The notes beneath the pieces are model-generated. The model was given only the letters and a program-made list of their open reading frames with translations, made no database searches and was not told where the DNA came from. From NCBI GenBank assembly GCA_964369955.1, contig CAYJFQ010000001.1, forward strand, positions 124,001 to 188,000: a DNA stretch of 64,000 nucleotides, given 5' to 3'. Below, piece by piece: positions 1 through 8,886 of this stretch. Both the position numbers and the translations under genes were made by a program. This DNA comes from CAYJFQ01 sp964369955 (lineage in GTDB: Bacteria; Bacillota_I; Bacilli_A; Erysipelotrichales; Erysipelotrichaceae). The first letter of the stretch is position 1. Every line of letters begins with the position of its first letter.

Positions 1-534
1 AGCCAATACCCCACTTGCAGAGTCTTCAACAACAATGCATTCATTATTGTCTAAACTCAATAACTTAGCAGCAGTAACATATGTATCAGGACTAGGTTTT
101 CCGTTCTCAACCATTTCATAAGTAACAATCGCATCAAACAAGTTACTAATTTCTAAGATATTTAAATATAAATCAACTTTACTTCTTCCAGCTGATGTTC
201 CAAGCGCAATCTTATAACCATTTTCTTTAATCTTGGACAATAACTTGACTAGATTTGTTTTTCCTGAAATACCATTCTTCTTAGCATATTCAAACATATA
301 ATTCCTATGAAAATCCTCAACCTCTTTCTGAGGCCAACCACTTGGCATATATTTATCATAAATTGGTTGAGCGGTAATAGCGGACAAACCAATTAATTTA
401 CTTACAAACTCTTCAGTAATCGGTAAATTAAATACTTCGCCAGCCTTCAACCATCCAATTTTAGAAATCGCTTCGCTATCAACTAAAGTTCCATCCATAT
501 CAAAAATAATACCCTTATATTTTCTTAAATCCAT
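1..534 (-). CDS. HAD-superfamily phosphatase, beta-phosphoglucomutase-like (3' end cut by window)
   Basis: The first 178 codons are present; the C-terminus runs off the left edge. Seen: HAD motif I DMDGT at residues 12-16 with a following VDSE, a helical cap region, motif II LGTSAGR around residue 118, the motif III lysine in ENGKPSPD and a final VVEDSASGV acidic motif. This set is typical of the sugar-phosphate phosphatase/phosphomutase branch (PgmB, YhcW and relatives), cytosolic and Mg-dependent. The substrate cannot be told from sequence. The ATG at 534 is chosen because it begins the family N-terminus (KYKGIIFDMDGT). It lies 20 nt after the DUF554 gene and probably belongs to the same transcript as dnaE and the two-component genes. 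Confidence 0.85.
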   Translation of the reverse strand, partial: MDLRKYKGIIFDMDGTLVDSEAISKIGWLKAGEVFNLPITEEFVSKLIGLSAITAQPIYDKYMPSGWPQKEVEDFHRNYMFEYAKKNGISGKTNLVKLLSKIKENGYKIALGTSAGRSKVDLYLNILEISNLFDAIVTYEMVENGKPSPDTYVTAAKLLSLDNNECIVVEDSASGVLA

Positions 535-554
535 AAATACCCCTTCATCTATCT

Positions 555-1223
555 CTATAAAAAGTACACAATCCCAATCACAAAAAGTAAGGCAGGTAAT
601 AAATTAGCAACCTTAACCTTGATAACTCCTAACATATTCAAACTTAAAGCTATAATCATCACTGAACCAACAGCAGTAAGTTCTATTATCATTAACTCAG
701 ATAAAAAACTAGAAATAAATCCAGCAAATATCGTTAAAAAACCTTGATATAACACCACAGGAATACTAGAAAATAATACGCCAAAACCATAAGCACTAGC
801 AAAGAAAATTGAACTAACCCCATCTAAAACGGATTTAGTATAGAGAATATCATTATTTCCAATCGCGCTTTGAAAACTCCCCAGAATACCCATTGCCCCT
901 ACACAATATAATAAGCTAGCACTAGTAAAACCTTTTGCAAATCCACTATCTTTTTTAAAGTATTTTTCTTCCAACTTTAAAGAGAAATCACTAATTATTT
1001 TATCGATATCAATCCACTCACCAACAATACAACCTAAAACTAAAGATGTAATCACTATTAAAATATTGGTTGTATCAATAGCTCCTTGAATACCAATTAT
1101 TAAAACACAAAGAGCTAAAATATTGATAACACTATCGTGCATTTTTTTTGAAAATAATTTTTTAGCAAATAAACCAATTAAACCACCTACAATAATCGCT
1201 ATACCATTAACTATCGTCCCCAT
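555..1223 (-). CDS. DUF554 family integral membrane protein
   Basis: This 222-residue, very hydrophobic protein starts with the family N-terminus GTIVNGIAIIVGGLIGL and carries about six or seven membrane segments. A glycine-rich stretch (SLLYCVGAMGILGSFQSAIG, about residues 103-122) matches the conserved core of the DUF554/YdfK group. Members are putative transporters or channels of unknown substrate, so no function is assigned. The ATG overlaps the end of the histidine kinase gene by 17 nt, so translation is probably coupled to it. Confidence 0.8.
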   Translation of the reverse strand: MGTIVNGIAIIVGGLIGLFAKKLFSKKMHDSVINILALCVLIIGIQGAIDTTNILIVITSLVLGCIVGEWIDIDKIISDFSLKLEEKYFKKDSGFAKGFTSASLLYCVGAMGILGSFQSAIGNNDILYTKSVLDGVSSIFFASAYGFGVLFSSIPVVLYQGFLTIFAGFISSFLSELMIIELTAVGSVMIIALSLNMLGVIKVKVANLLPALLFVIGIVYFL

Positions 1224-2613
1224 CTTCTACCTCCATTTCAAAATAAAATCTTGAACCTTTATTTATTTCAGAGTCAACACCAAACTTTAAAGAATGTTGT
1301 TGAAGAATACTCTTAGCTATACTTAATCCTAATCCACTTCCTGTTTTACTTCGGTGAAAGTTAGAAGAAACTTGATAATAACGATCCCATATCAAAGGAA
1401 TTTGTTCTTTAGTTATCCCTAAGCCATTATCAACCACTTCAATAATTACTACATTAGATCGCTTTAGTAGGTTTAACTGAATAATAACTTCATCTTTATC
1501 ATTGTACTTAATTGCGTTATCAATGAAATTTCTTACAACTTGATTAATTTTTATTTTGTCTGCAATTACATACACTTCATCGTCAATGTATGACTCAAAC
1601 TTAACATAGTCATGCATCACTTGTTTAGAGTAACTATCTAACAATGACAACAAATCATAGGATAAGTTAAATTTCTCTAAATATAAATCAATAACTTCAT
1701 CTTTACTTATAGTAGTCATTTCGCTAACTAAACTTGACATAAACTCTACTTCCTCATTTATTATCTTTAAATGTTGATTCCTCTTATTCTGGTCATCAGT
1801 TATTTCAATCAGCTCACTATAAGCTTTAATATTAGTTAGTGGTGTTTTTAAATCATGTGATATATTAGAGAGTACTTCTTTTTGCATCTTGTCAAAATCT
1901 GCTAATTTATTTGCAGTTAGACCCATAGTGTTAGCTAAATCTTCAACTTCACTATACCCCTTTACCTTAAAGTCAGCATTATAATTACCTAAAGCAAGAG
2001 AATCAGCACTATTTTTAATCTTAACTATTGGCTGAGTAATGTTCTTTGAAAAATACCAAGAAATAACAAATGCAATTACAATAACAAACAATGTTGAGAT
2101 TAAAAGTAACTCAAACAATATGTTAAGAGTTGAATCAGCAGGTATCATCGGCATATTTGCTAAAACATAGTATGTTAATAAATTATTTTCTATTTTTTTA
2201 CCAACAATTAAGCTAGATAAGCCGTTAGCATTATCTTTATTAACTTCTTTAATATATGAAGTTTCCGTTTTTAAAGTTTCTAGTTTTGCTTCAATTTGGA
2301 AACTAGCCTTATTCAATACACAACTATCACCAATGCTATCCGCTTGGTAAACAACATCAAATTCATCATTGAAAATGTATGTACATACATTACTTCCAGA
2401 AGTAACTCTATTTAACTGAGTAAGCGGGACACCTTCATCAATCATCTTTTCTACTTGATTAATAAAAGTATCGGTTTCAGTACTTCTTTGAGCTTCATAA
2501 TACGGAACAAATAAATTAGATTGCAAAACAAAAAGAATCGCTAAAATTATTAATGAAAACACTGTAAAATAAATCCATGTTTTATACCTTATACTCTTAA
2601 AGTTAAATTTCAA
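1207..2613 (-). CDS. membrane sensor histidine kinase
   Basis: This 468-residue kinase has a membrane segment near residues 11-31, an extracytoplasmic sensor region of about 130 residues, and a second membrane segment near 163-187. A HAMP linker follows, then a HisKA box with SHDLKTPLTN (phospho-acceptor His about 253) and a HATPase_c domain with N-box NFIDNAIKYN, DNGLGI and GSGLGLSIAKS. It should autophosphorylate in response to an envelope signal and pass the phosphate to the response regulator directly upstream, whose stop codon it overlaps by 11 nt. The sensor domain has one Cys pair (SGSNVCTYIF and DSCVLN) that could form a disulfide. The ligand is unknown. Confidence 0.93.
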   Translation of the reverse strand: MKFNFKSIRYKTWIYFTVFSLIILAILFVLQSNLFVPYYEAQRSTETDTFINQVEKMIDEGVPLTQLNRVTSGSNVCTYIFNDEFDVVYQADSIGDSCVLNKASFQIEAKLETLKTETSYIKEVNKDNANGLSSLIVGKKIENNLLTYYVLANMPMIPADSTLNILFELLLISTLFVIVIAFVISWYFSKNITQPIVKIKNSADSLALGNYNADFKVKGYSEVEDLANTMGLTANKLADFDKMQKEVLSNISHDLKTPLTNIKAYSELIEITDDQNKRNQHLKIINEEVEFMSSLVSEMTTISKDEVIDLYLEKFNLSYDLLSLLDSYSKQVMHDYVKFESYIDDEVYVIADKIKINQVVRNFIDNAIKYNDKDEVIIQLNLLKRSNVVIIEVVDNGLGITKEQIPLIWDRYYQVSSNFHRSKTGSGLGLSIAKSILQQHSLKFGVDSEINKGSRFYFEMEVEDGDDS

Positions 2614-3265
2614 ATTTATACCCCAACAATCGAACTGTCACAATTAGATCGCGATATTCTTTCAAGTTATTTCTCAACATTTTAATATGAGTGTCAACGG
2701 TACGGTCATCCCCTTCATAGTAATAACCCCAAATTGTTGTTAACAGCTTTTCACGACTCAGTGCAATATTTTTGTTTTTAATGAAGTATACTAATAAATC
2801 ATATTCTTTAGGAGTCAAATTAACTCTTTGATCATTGATCGTTACTACACAAGCAGCAAAATTAACAACTAAATCACGATAAGTAAACCTTTCAAATAAT
2901 GTCAAATCTTTTCGCTCTAGGACCGCTTTAACTCTTGCCATCAATTCTTTAATTGAAAATGGCTTCGTTACATAATCATCCGCACCTAGTTTAAAGCTAA
3001 GTAATTTGTCATCTTCTGTGGTTTTTGCAGATAAAAAAATGATTGGGATATCTTTTATTTCTTTAATTTTTTCACAGGTTTTAAAACCATCTAAATTTGG
3101 CATCATTAGATCTAATATAACTAAATCATAGTGATTTCTATTAATTAAACTTAAAGCTGAAAGTCCGTCATTAGCCCCTTCAACTGTGTATCCTAAAATA
3201 GAACCATATTCAATTATTGCATTTCGTATATTAATTTCATCATCTACTATCAATATTTTAATCAT
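2603..3265 (-). CDS. OmpR/PhoB-family response regulator
   Basis: This 220-residue regulator has an N-terminal receiver domain with acidic pair D8-D9, phospho-acceptor D52 (LVILDLMMPN) and conserved K101 (KPFS). It ends in a winged-helix DNA-binding domain (about 125-220) with LTPKEYDLLVYF and DRTVDTHIKMLRNNL. It is the partner of the overlapping histidine kinase. The start is 4 nt after the dnaE stop with only a weak SD (GGTGG), so it is probably expressed by read-through from dnaE. Targets are not visible. Confidence 0.93.
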   Translation of the reverse strand: MIKILIVDDEINIRNAIIEYGSILGYTVEGANDGLSALSLINRNHYDLVILDLMMPNLDGFKTCEKIKEIKDIPIIFLSAKTTEDDKLLSFKLGADDYVTKPFSIKELMARVKAVLERKDLTLFERFTYRDLVVNFAACVVTINDQRVNLTPKEYDLLVYFIKNKNIALSREKLLTTIWGYYYEGDDRTVDTHIKMLRNNLKEYRDLIVTVRLLGYKFEI

Positions 3266-3269
3266 GTTA

Positions 3270-6200
3270 CTATTCTACCACCATTCTAACTAGATAACTT
3301 CCTTTATTGTTATTAAATAGTGAAAACTTTAAGATTTTTCCATGTTTTATTAGAGACGCAAATTTTTTATAGTCACTCGGCATTGCGACACAGTCTAAAG
3401 TTCCGCTCTCATCGCTTAATTCCAAAAAGGCCATATCTTCTCCAGTTTTTGCCTTATGCCCTTTAACTCTAGTTAACATCGCAACAACTTCAACTTTATT
3501 TTCATTAGTAATTTCAGCTAAATTTGTTAAACAATTCATTTTCAATTTAACCTCTTTACTAGGGTGATCTCTAAAATATACACCAGTTAATTTAATTTCA
3601 TTATCTAGATTTACTTGATCATCATCACTTTTGATAATTATCATTGGTTTTTCCACGTCACCAATCATTAGAATGCCTTGATCAGATGTTTCCTTTCCTT
3701 TTAAGCGACAATATTGCATTATCTCAGGCAAGGATGCCAGTAACGAATTTCGATTGATAGCATAACTATCAAAAGCTCCTATTTTAATCATATTTTCTAG
3801 AATAGTATTATTGCCATTGCTAGAAACCACATAAATAATAGCTTGATAAACATCCTGGAAATTACCAATCAGTTTTCTTGAACTAATGAAGCTTTGAGCA
3901 AATATATTCCCAATGCCCTTAACACCAGTTAAAGGAAACCTTAAACACCCATCCTCAACTACAAAAACATCGCAAGATTTATTGACATCAACAGGTAAAA
4001 TTTTAATATTATTACTCTTAGCTTCAATGATATATTCATTTGTTTTAGTTTCATTGCCAATACAACTATTTAAAAGGGAGCGATAAAAACTTAATGGGTA
4101 TTTTGTCTTTAAATATGCACATTGATAAGCAACCATTGCATAAGCAACTGAATGAGAACGATTAAAACCATAATTCGCAAATTTTTCAATCATCGAAAAT
4201 ATTTTTTCAGCCATCTCAAGAGTATGTCCATTATTCAAACAACCATTAATAAAGTCAGCTTTTAAGCTAATTATTTCCTTTTCATTTTTTTTAGAAATAG
4301 CTTTTCTTAAAATATCTGCCTTACCTAAAGTGAATCCAGCCATCTTTTGAGTAACCTGCATTATTTGCTCTTGGTAAATCATAACGCCATGGGTATTCAT
4401 TAATATTTCTTTTAAATCAGGATGTCCATAATCAATTAAACTAGGACTCTTTCGATTATTAAGATACAAATCAATATTCTGCATCGGACCTGGACGATAC
4501 AAAGCTAAAATTGCTACTATATCTTCAAAATCAGTTGGAACTAACTTCTTCAATAAGCGACGCATTCCCACACTCTCCAATTGAAAAACTCCAGAAGTTC
4601 TAGCAAGAGCTAAATTTTTGTAAACATCCTGATCATTTAGAGGTATAGAATAAACGTTATTAATGCCAACTTCTCTACATATTTCAGCTATAGTTGTTAA
4701 GTTTGTTAAACCCAATAGATCCATTTTTATTAAACCAAATTGTTCTAAATGATCCATTTTATACTGAGTAGATACTAAATCATTAACATAAGTAATAGGA
4801 ACATAGTTATAGATTGCTTTATCACTTAAAACAATTCCAGCTGCATGAGTAGAAATATGTCTTGGCAAGTATTCTATTTCTTTCGCCATTTGATAAATCT
4901 TCTGAAATAAAGGTTCTTTTTTTAATTCAATAGCAAAACGAGTAGATTTTTCAGGTAAATTTGTTAAATTAATACTCAAATCATTAGGAATAGTTTTTGC
5001 AAGATGATCAACAGCTGCCAAATTGACGCCATACACTTTTGCAATATCCCTAATAGCTTGTCGAGCTTTAAAAGTTCCAAAGGTAATAATATGTGATATT
5101 TGTGAATTTTGATATTTTGAAAATAAGTACTCAACAACCCTATCTCTACCAACATCTGAAATATCGGTATCAATATCTGGCATTGAAATCCTCTCAGGAT
5201 TTAGAAAGCGCTCAAAAAGCAATTTATACTTGATAGGATCAACATGTGTAATTCCTAAACAATAAGATACAAGAGAACCAGCAGCACTACCCCTACCAGG
5301 ACCAGTAACAATTTCATTCCTCTTAGCAAAAAGAATGAAATCATAAACTAATAAAAAATAATCTTGAAAGTCCATTTTAGTTATAACCTTCAACTCTGAC
5401 TCTAATCGTTCCATATAAATTTTAGGAATTTTATTATTCAATCGTTTTGCTAATCCTTTTTTACATAGGCTTATTAGATAACTTTTAGATGATAATTCAT
5501 TATTATTTTGGTACTTAGGTAATGAGGCTTGCGGAATGTTTAAATCATACTGACAGTTTTCAGCTAATAAATCAGCATTCTTTATTTCATTATCAGAGTA
5601 ATATATTTCAATTTCCTCTTTACTTAGCATATGCATACCAACACCAACAGATATCCGAGTATCATTAAGTGTTGTTTGAAGTTTTATAGCGGTTAAGGCC
5701 TTTAAAGTTTCACTATCACTCTTTAATGGGTATAAAGCTCTAGGTAATGCAATACACTTAATGCCATTATTATGAGCAAATTTTCTCACTAAGTTGTTAA
5801 TTCCTTGATTAAACTTAAGGTGTTGATTACTAATTCCAAAATAAAATTCATTATTACTAGTTAAGGTTTTAAGTTTAATCTCTAAAGAATTGTAATCTAA
5901 ATTATCTCGTTCATCTTCAAAATATTTACTATCAAACAAAAGAATAATCTCGAGATTATCCTCATATTTGAAGAGGTCAATAAACCTAATAACCTTATTG
6001 CTAGTTGCAAGTGAACTTAAATACATTAAAGCCAGATAACCTTCTTGATTTTTAGCATAAATACAGAAATGTAAACAACTATCTTTATATTGTGTTTGAA
6101 TACTGATGCCGATCAATGGCTTTATATTCTCTCTTTTTGCCAAATTAAAAAACTCGATTGCTCCAAACATGCCGCCTTCATCACAAAGACCAACAGAATG

Positions 6201-6296
6201 ATATCCGAGTTTTTTTGAAACATATATTAATTTGCTTATTGAAATACTTGATTCTAATAAGTTATAGCAGCTGTTATTATATAGTAATGTCCCCAT
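3270..6296 (-). CDS. dnaE: DNA polymerase III alpha subunit (DnaE type)
   Basis: This 1008-residue replicative DNA polymerase has an N-terminal PHP domain (about 1-200), a polymerase core with GPGRGSAAGSLVSYCLGIT and the catalytic acidic motif MPDIDTDISD (about residue 373), and a helix-hairpin-helix region (FPLTGVKGIGN). A C-terminal OB fold (VVAMLTRVKGHKAKTGEDMAFLEL) closes the protein. It has no embedded exonuclease, so it is DnaE rather than PolC; its length is normal for Bacillota DnaE. Upstream, TATAAT lies exactly 6 nt before the ATG and no SD is present, which suggests a leaderless mRNA (see promoter entry). Confidence 0.95.
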   Translation of the reverse strand: MGTLLYNNSCYNLLESSISISKLIYVSKKLGYHSVGLCDEGGMFGAIEFFNLAKRENIKPLIGISIQTQYKDSCLHFCIYAKNQEGYLALMYLSSLATSNKVIRFIDLFKYEDNLEIILLFDSKYFEDERDNLDYNSLEIKLKTLTSNNEFYFGISNQHLKFNQGINNLVRKFAHNNGIKCIALPRALYPLKSDSETLKALTAIKLQTTLNDTRISVGVGMHMLSKEEIEIYYSDNEIKNADLLAENCQYDLNIPQASLPKYQNNNELSSKSYLISLCKKGLAKRLNNKIPKIYMERLESELKVITKMDFQDYFLLVYDFILFAKRNEIVTGPGRGSAAGSLVSYCLGITHVDPIKYKLLFERFLNPERISMPDIDTDISDVGRDRVVEYLFSKYQNSQISHIITFGTFKARQAIRDIAKVYGVNLAAVDHLAKTIPNDLSINLTNLPEKSTRFAIELKKEPLFQKIYQMAKEIEYLPRHISTHAAGIVLSDKAIYNYVPITYVNDLVSTQYKMDHLEQFGLIKMDLLGLTNLTTIAEICREVGINNVYSIPLNDQDVYKNLALARTSGVFQLESVGMRRLLKKLVPTDFEDIVAILALYRPGPMQNIDLYLNNRKSPSLIDYGHPDLKEILMNTHGVMIYQEQIMQVTQKMAGFTLGKADILRKAISKKNEKEIISLKADFINGCLNNGHTLEMAEKIFSMIEKFANYGFNRSHSVAYAMVAYQCAYLKTKYPLSFYRSLLNSCIGNETKTNEYIIEAKSNNIKILPVDVNKSCDVFVVEDGCLRFPLTGVKGIGNIFAQSFISSRKLIGNFQDVYQAIIYVVSSNGNNTILENMIKIGAFDSYAINRNSLLASLPEIMQYCRLKGKETSDQGILMIGDVEKPMIIIKSDDDQVNLDNEIKLTGVYFRDHPSKEVKLKMNCLTNLAEITNENKVEVVAMLTRVKGHKAKTGEDMAFLELSDESGTLDCVAMPSDYKKFASLIKHGKILKFSLFNNNKGSYLVRMVVE

Positions 6297-6302
6297 ACAA
6301 TA

Positions 6303-6308
6303 ATTATA
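6303..6308 (-). promoter_or_regulatory. -10 box of dnaE, spaced as for a leaderless transcript
   Basis: On the minus strand a perfect TATAAT is followed by six bases (TATTGT) and then the dnaE ATG. Sigma-A start sites usually lie 6-7 nt after the -10 box, which would put the first RNA base on or next to the start codon. No good -35 hexamer stands at 17 nt. No SD can fit in the space. Confidence 0.5.
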
Positions 6309-6319
6309 CTATAAACTGA

Positions 6320-8008
6320 CTAATACTTGTATTCCAATGAATCAAAAGTTATAGGCACTATTGAGGAATTATCTTTATCAGTTTCAACAAAAGACATTTC
6401 AACATTATCACCGATCTTAGTTAGAGGCAATTCATTACTATAAGAAAGTGGTAAAACATAGAGTTTTTCATCACCTAGTAATTGAATATAATACAAACTA
6501 TTACCATCTAAAATTGCAGTTTGGATAAATGAAACTTCTCCTTTAACCGTTATCAACCCTGCACTAGGATCTACTTCATTAGAGCCTGATCCAGCCAATT
6601 TTTTAATATAATCAGCTTGAGCTTCTTCCAGAGATTCTCCTACACCAACAATTGAATAATTTGTAACATTAACAAATGAGTACATTTTAACTAAGCCAGC
6701 ATCATCTTTTAAAGGTATAAAGTAAGTTGGCTGTTTAGCGATGTTTAAGAGAATTGGGAAAGTTGAAGTATAGTTTAAATGTTGCACTTGCCCTTCTGCT
6801 GAAGCCATGGCACTATACTCATCAGCACCACCGATTTTATAAAATTTAGCATCCTTGGTCTTTAAATTAATTAACGCAAATCCAACAATTGAACGATCAG
6901 CACCAACGGAAGTGATACCAGTAAAGATATGAGTTTGGCCATCAATATTTACATAATTATAGCCCTCTGTTGTTTGTAACATATCCTTTTGTCCAAACAT
7001 AGTATTGATATAACCATGAACATAATAACCCCAGTTATCAACTTGTTCCCAAGCAAATTGAGATGGTTGAACGCGATCTACCCATTCAGGTATTTCATCC
7101 ATTCCATATTTTTCCATTTCACCGCTAACCGGGTCACAAATTATAACGCCAGTAGCACTAGGTCCGCCAAAGAAACCAACCTCAGGAGAATATGTACTAA
7201 TAACCCAATATGGTTTACCATTATCATCTATTTCAAAAGAATAGTCATTTAATAACTCAGTTCGATATTTAAAGCGTACATGGCGATATAGATTATTATT
7301 AAAATATGCGCTAGGAGTGTATTTAATACCTTCATCTAACAATACTAATTCAACATCATTTTGATCAGTAACATTTACTTTAATATACCCAGGTACACCA
7401 TTATCGCTATTTTGCCACCACTTAATAAAATCTTGGTGTTCAAGTGAAGCAACTCTATATAAATCATCATTAGAAGAGATTAATGTATATTCATTGTCAA
7501 CATAAAATTGAGATCCAAGACCAGAAACCTCACCCATTTTTTTATCACCTAATCTAATTGCTACTTCTTTATCAACTAAAGGAATTTGATCTAATGAGAT
7601 TTCTTGAAAATCTTCACTAAAGTTAGTTAACTCTACCATATTAATTTGCTGCTGATATTGGCTGGCAAGAAAAAATGGAGAGCCTAAAAAGGATAAAACT
7701 GTAGTTGCTGCAAAACCTACTACTAAAATTCCAACAATAAGCTTAACTAAACGGTTAAAACTTAAAGTTAGAATCATATCTAAAACTCCAAAAATCCCTA
7801 AAATAAATCCCATAAAGAAAATACTATCAACACTTCTAATATTGTAAGCAGGATAAAATATATAATCTAAAATAAACCAAATAGCTATTGTAACAACAAA
7901 CGCAATGATATGTCCTTTGTATCCATTTTGACTTCTTTTATATGCTTGATATTTTTTAAAATCAAATCCATTATAATTAGAATAAGTAGTTTTTCCATAT
8001 TTATACAT
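6320..8008 (-). CDS. conserved membrane-anchored protein of unknown function (562 aa)
   Basis: I do not recognise this family securely. The protein has a basic, Tyr-rich cytoplasmic N-terminus (about 1-32), three membrane segments (about 33-57, 64-84 and 90-118) and a soluble domain of about 440 residues. That domain contains notable motifs: VGFFGGPSATGVIICDP, IPEWVDRVQP and TGITSVGADRSIVGFALIN. An OB-like C-terminal segment (ITVKGEVSFIQTAILDGNSLY onward, about residue 478) resembles nucleic-acid or oligomer folds but could be coincidental. Start: strong SD (GGAGG) before ATG 8008, which overlaps the end of nrnA. It is co-transcribed with ackA and nrnA. The topology suggests an envelope role. 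Confidence 0.8.
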   Translation of the reverse strand: MYKYGKTTYSNYNGFDFKKYQAYKRSQNGYKGHIIAFVVTIAIWFILDYIFYPAYNIRSVDSIFFMGFILGIFGVLDMILTLSFNRLVKLIVGILVVGFAATTVLSFLGSPFFLASQYQQQINMVELTNFSEDFQEISLDQIPLVDKEVAIRLGDKKMGEVSGLGSQFYVDNEYTLISSNDDLYRVASLEHQDFIKWWQNSDNGVPGYIKVNVTDQNDVELVLLDEGIKYTPSAYFNNNLYRHVRFKYRTELLNDYSFEIDDNGKPYWVISTYSPEVGFFGGPSATGVIICDPVSGEMEKYGMDEIPEWVDRVQPSQFAWEQVDNWGYYVHGYINTMFGQKDMLQTTEGYNYVNIDGQTHIFTGITSVGADRSIVGFALINLKTKDAKFYKIGGADEYSAMASAEGQVQHLNYTSTFPILLNIAKQPTYFIPLKDDAGLVKMYSFVNVTNYSIVGVGESLEEAQADYIKKLAGSGSNEVDPSAGLITVKGEVSFIQTAILDGNSLYYIQLLGDEKLYVLPLSYSNELPLTKIGDNVEMSFVETDKDNSSIVPITFDSLEYKY

Positions 8009-8886
8009 TATTTTACCTCCTTCAAATCACTAATTAACAATTGACACTGCTCAGTGGTTAAATCTTTAACACCAGATGCAAGTGCATGTCCACCACCACC
8101 ATACTTATTAGCCACTAAATTAATCGGCAATTTCTTTGACCTAATAGATGCATTATATAATCCATTTTCATTCTCATAAAATAACACAACTATTGGATAT
8201 TCTTTAATACTAGTAAACTCTTTAACAGCCTCCTTAGCTTTTGTCATCGTTGAATTAAAATAGTTAACTTCTTTAATAGTCACAAATACAGTTATTACAT
8301 TACTATCAAATTCACATTTAGACCTCAAATGATTAATTAAAAGAAAATCTTCTCTATTAAAAGAAAACAATTCTTCAACAATCTTCGCAATATTCACATC
8401 ATAATTCAACAAACCACTAGCTACTTTTAAAGTATTTGCAGTTGTAGATTTAGTAGTAAAATTTAAAGTGTCCGCTAAGATACCCTTGTATAGATGATTA
8501 GCAACTGAAGAATCAATGTTTAAGTCTAACAGATTAATGATATCAAATAATAATTCACAGGTAGCGGCAGCTTCGACATTAACAATTTCATAATTTGTAT
8601 ACTGCCGATCTTTTAAGTGGTGATCAATTAAAATACTTTCTTTACAATTGACATAATTTTGATTTAAAACTCTATCAGCGGTTGAACAATCAACAATAAG
8701 GCCTAAAGAATCGGTTAAAATCTTTTTATTATCACTTTCAACAACAAAAACATTTTTACTATCAAAATTCAATTCAATAACTTCTTTAAAAGAATAAGCA
8801 GAAGAAAATGCATCAGCATCTGGATGTTGATGCATGAAAATATAGATATTATTATATTTATTAATTAAATCAATTAATATTTCCAT
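8008..8886 (-). CDS. nrnA: DHH/DHHA1 phosphoesterase, NrnA-like (nanoRNase / pAp phosphatase)
   Basis: This 292-residue protein of the bifunctional oligoribonuclease/pAp phosphatase family would remove 2-5 nt RNA fragments and convert pAp to AMP in the cytosol, using Mn. Seen: motif I HQHPDADAFSS (about 18-26), motif II VDCSTADR, the DHH signature LIDHHLKD (about 90) and a C-terminal DHHA1 glycine motif KYGGGGHALASG. Its length is slightly short of the usual 310-320. The ATG shares one base with the ackA stop (TAATG), so translation is coupled. A c-di-AMP/pApA-degrading role is also possible in this family. Confidence 0.85.
   Translation of the reverse strand: MEILIDLINKYNNIYIFMHQHPDADAFSSAYSFKEVIELNFDSKNVFVVESDNKKILTDSLGLIVDCSTADRVLNQNYVNCKESILIDHHLKDRQYTNYEIVNVEAAATCELLFDIINLLDLNIDSSVANHLYKGILADTLNFTTKSTTANTLKVASGLLNYDVNIAKIVEELFSFNREDFLLINHLRSKCEFDSNVITVFVTIKEVNYFNSTMTKAKEAVKEFTSIKEYPIVVLFYENENGLYNASIRSKKLPINLVANKYGGGGHALASGVKDLTTEQCQLLISDLKEVK

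Noticed and set aside
6989..7252. Plus-strand open frame opposite the 562-aa gene
   Set aside because: It lies wholly within a well-supported minus-strand gene and has no family features or SD. The same applies to the other plus-strand frames opposite dnaE, smc, tsf, hydB, thrS, the giant gene and the bactofilin gene.
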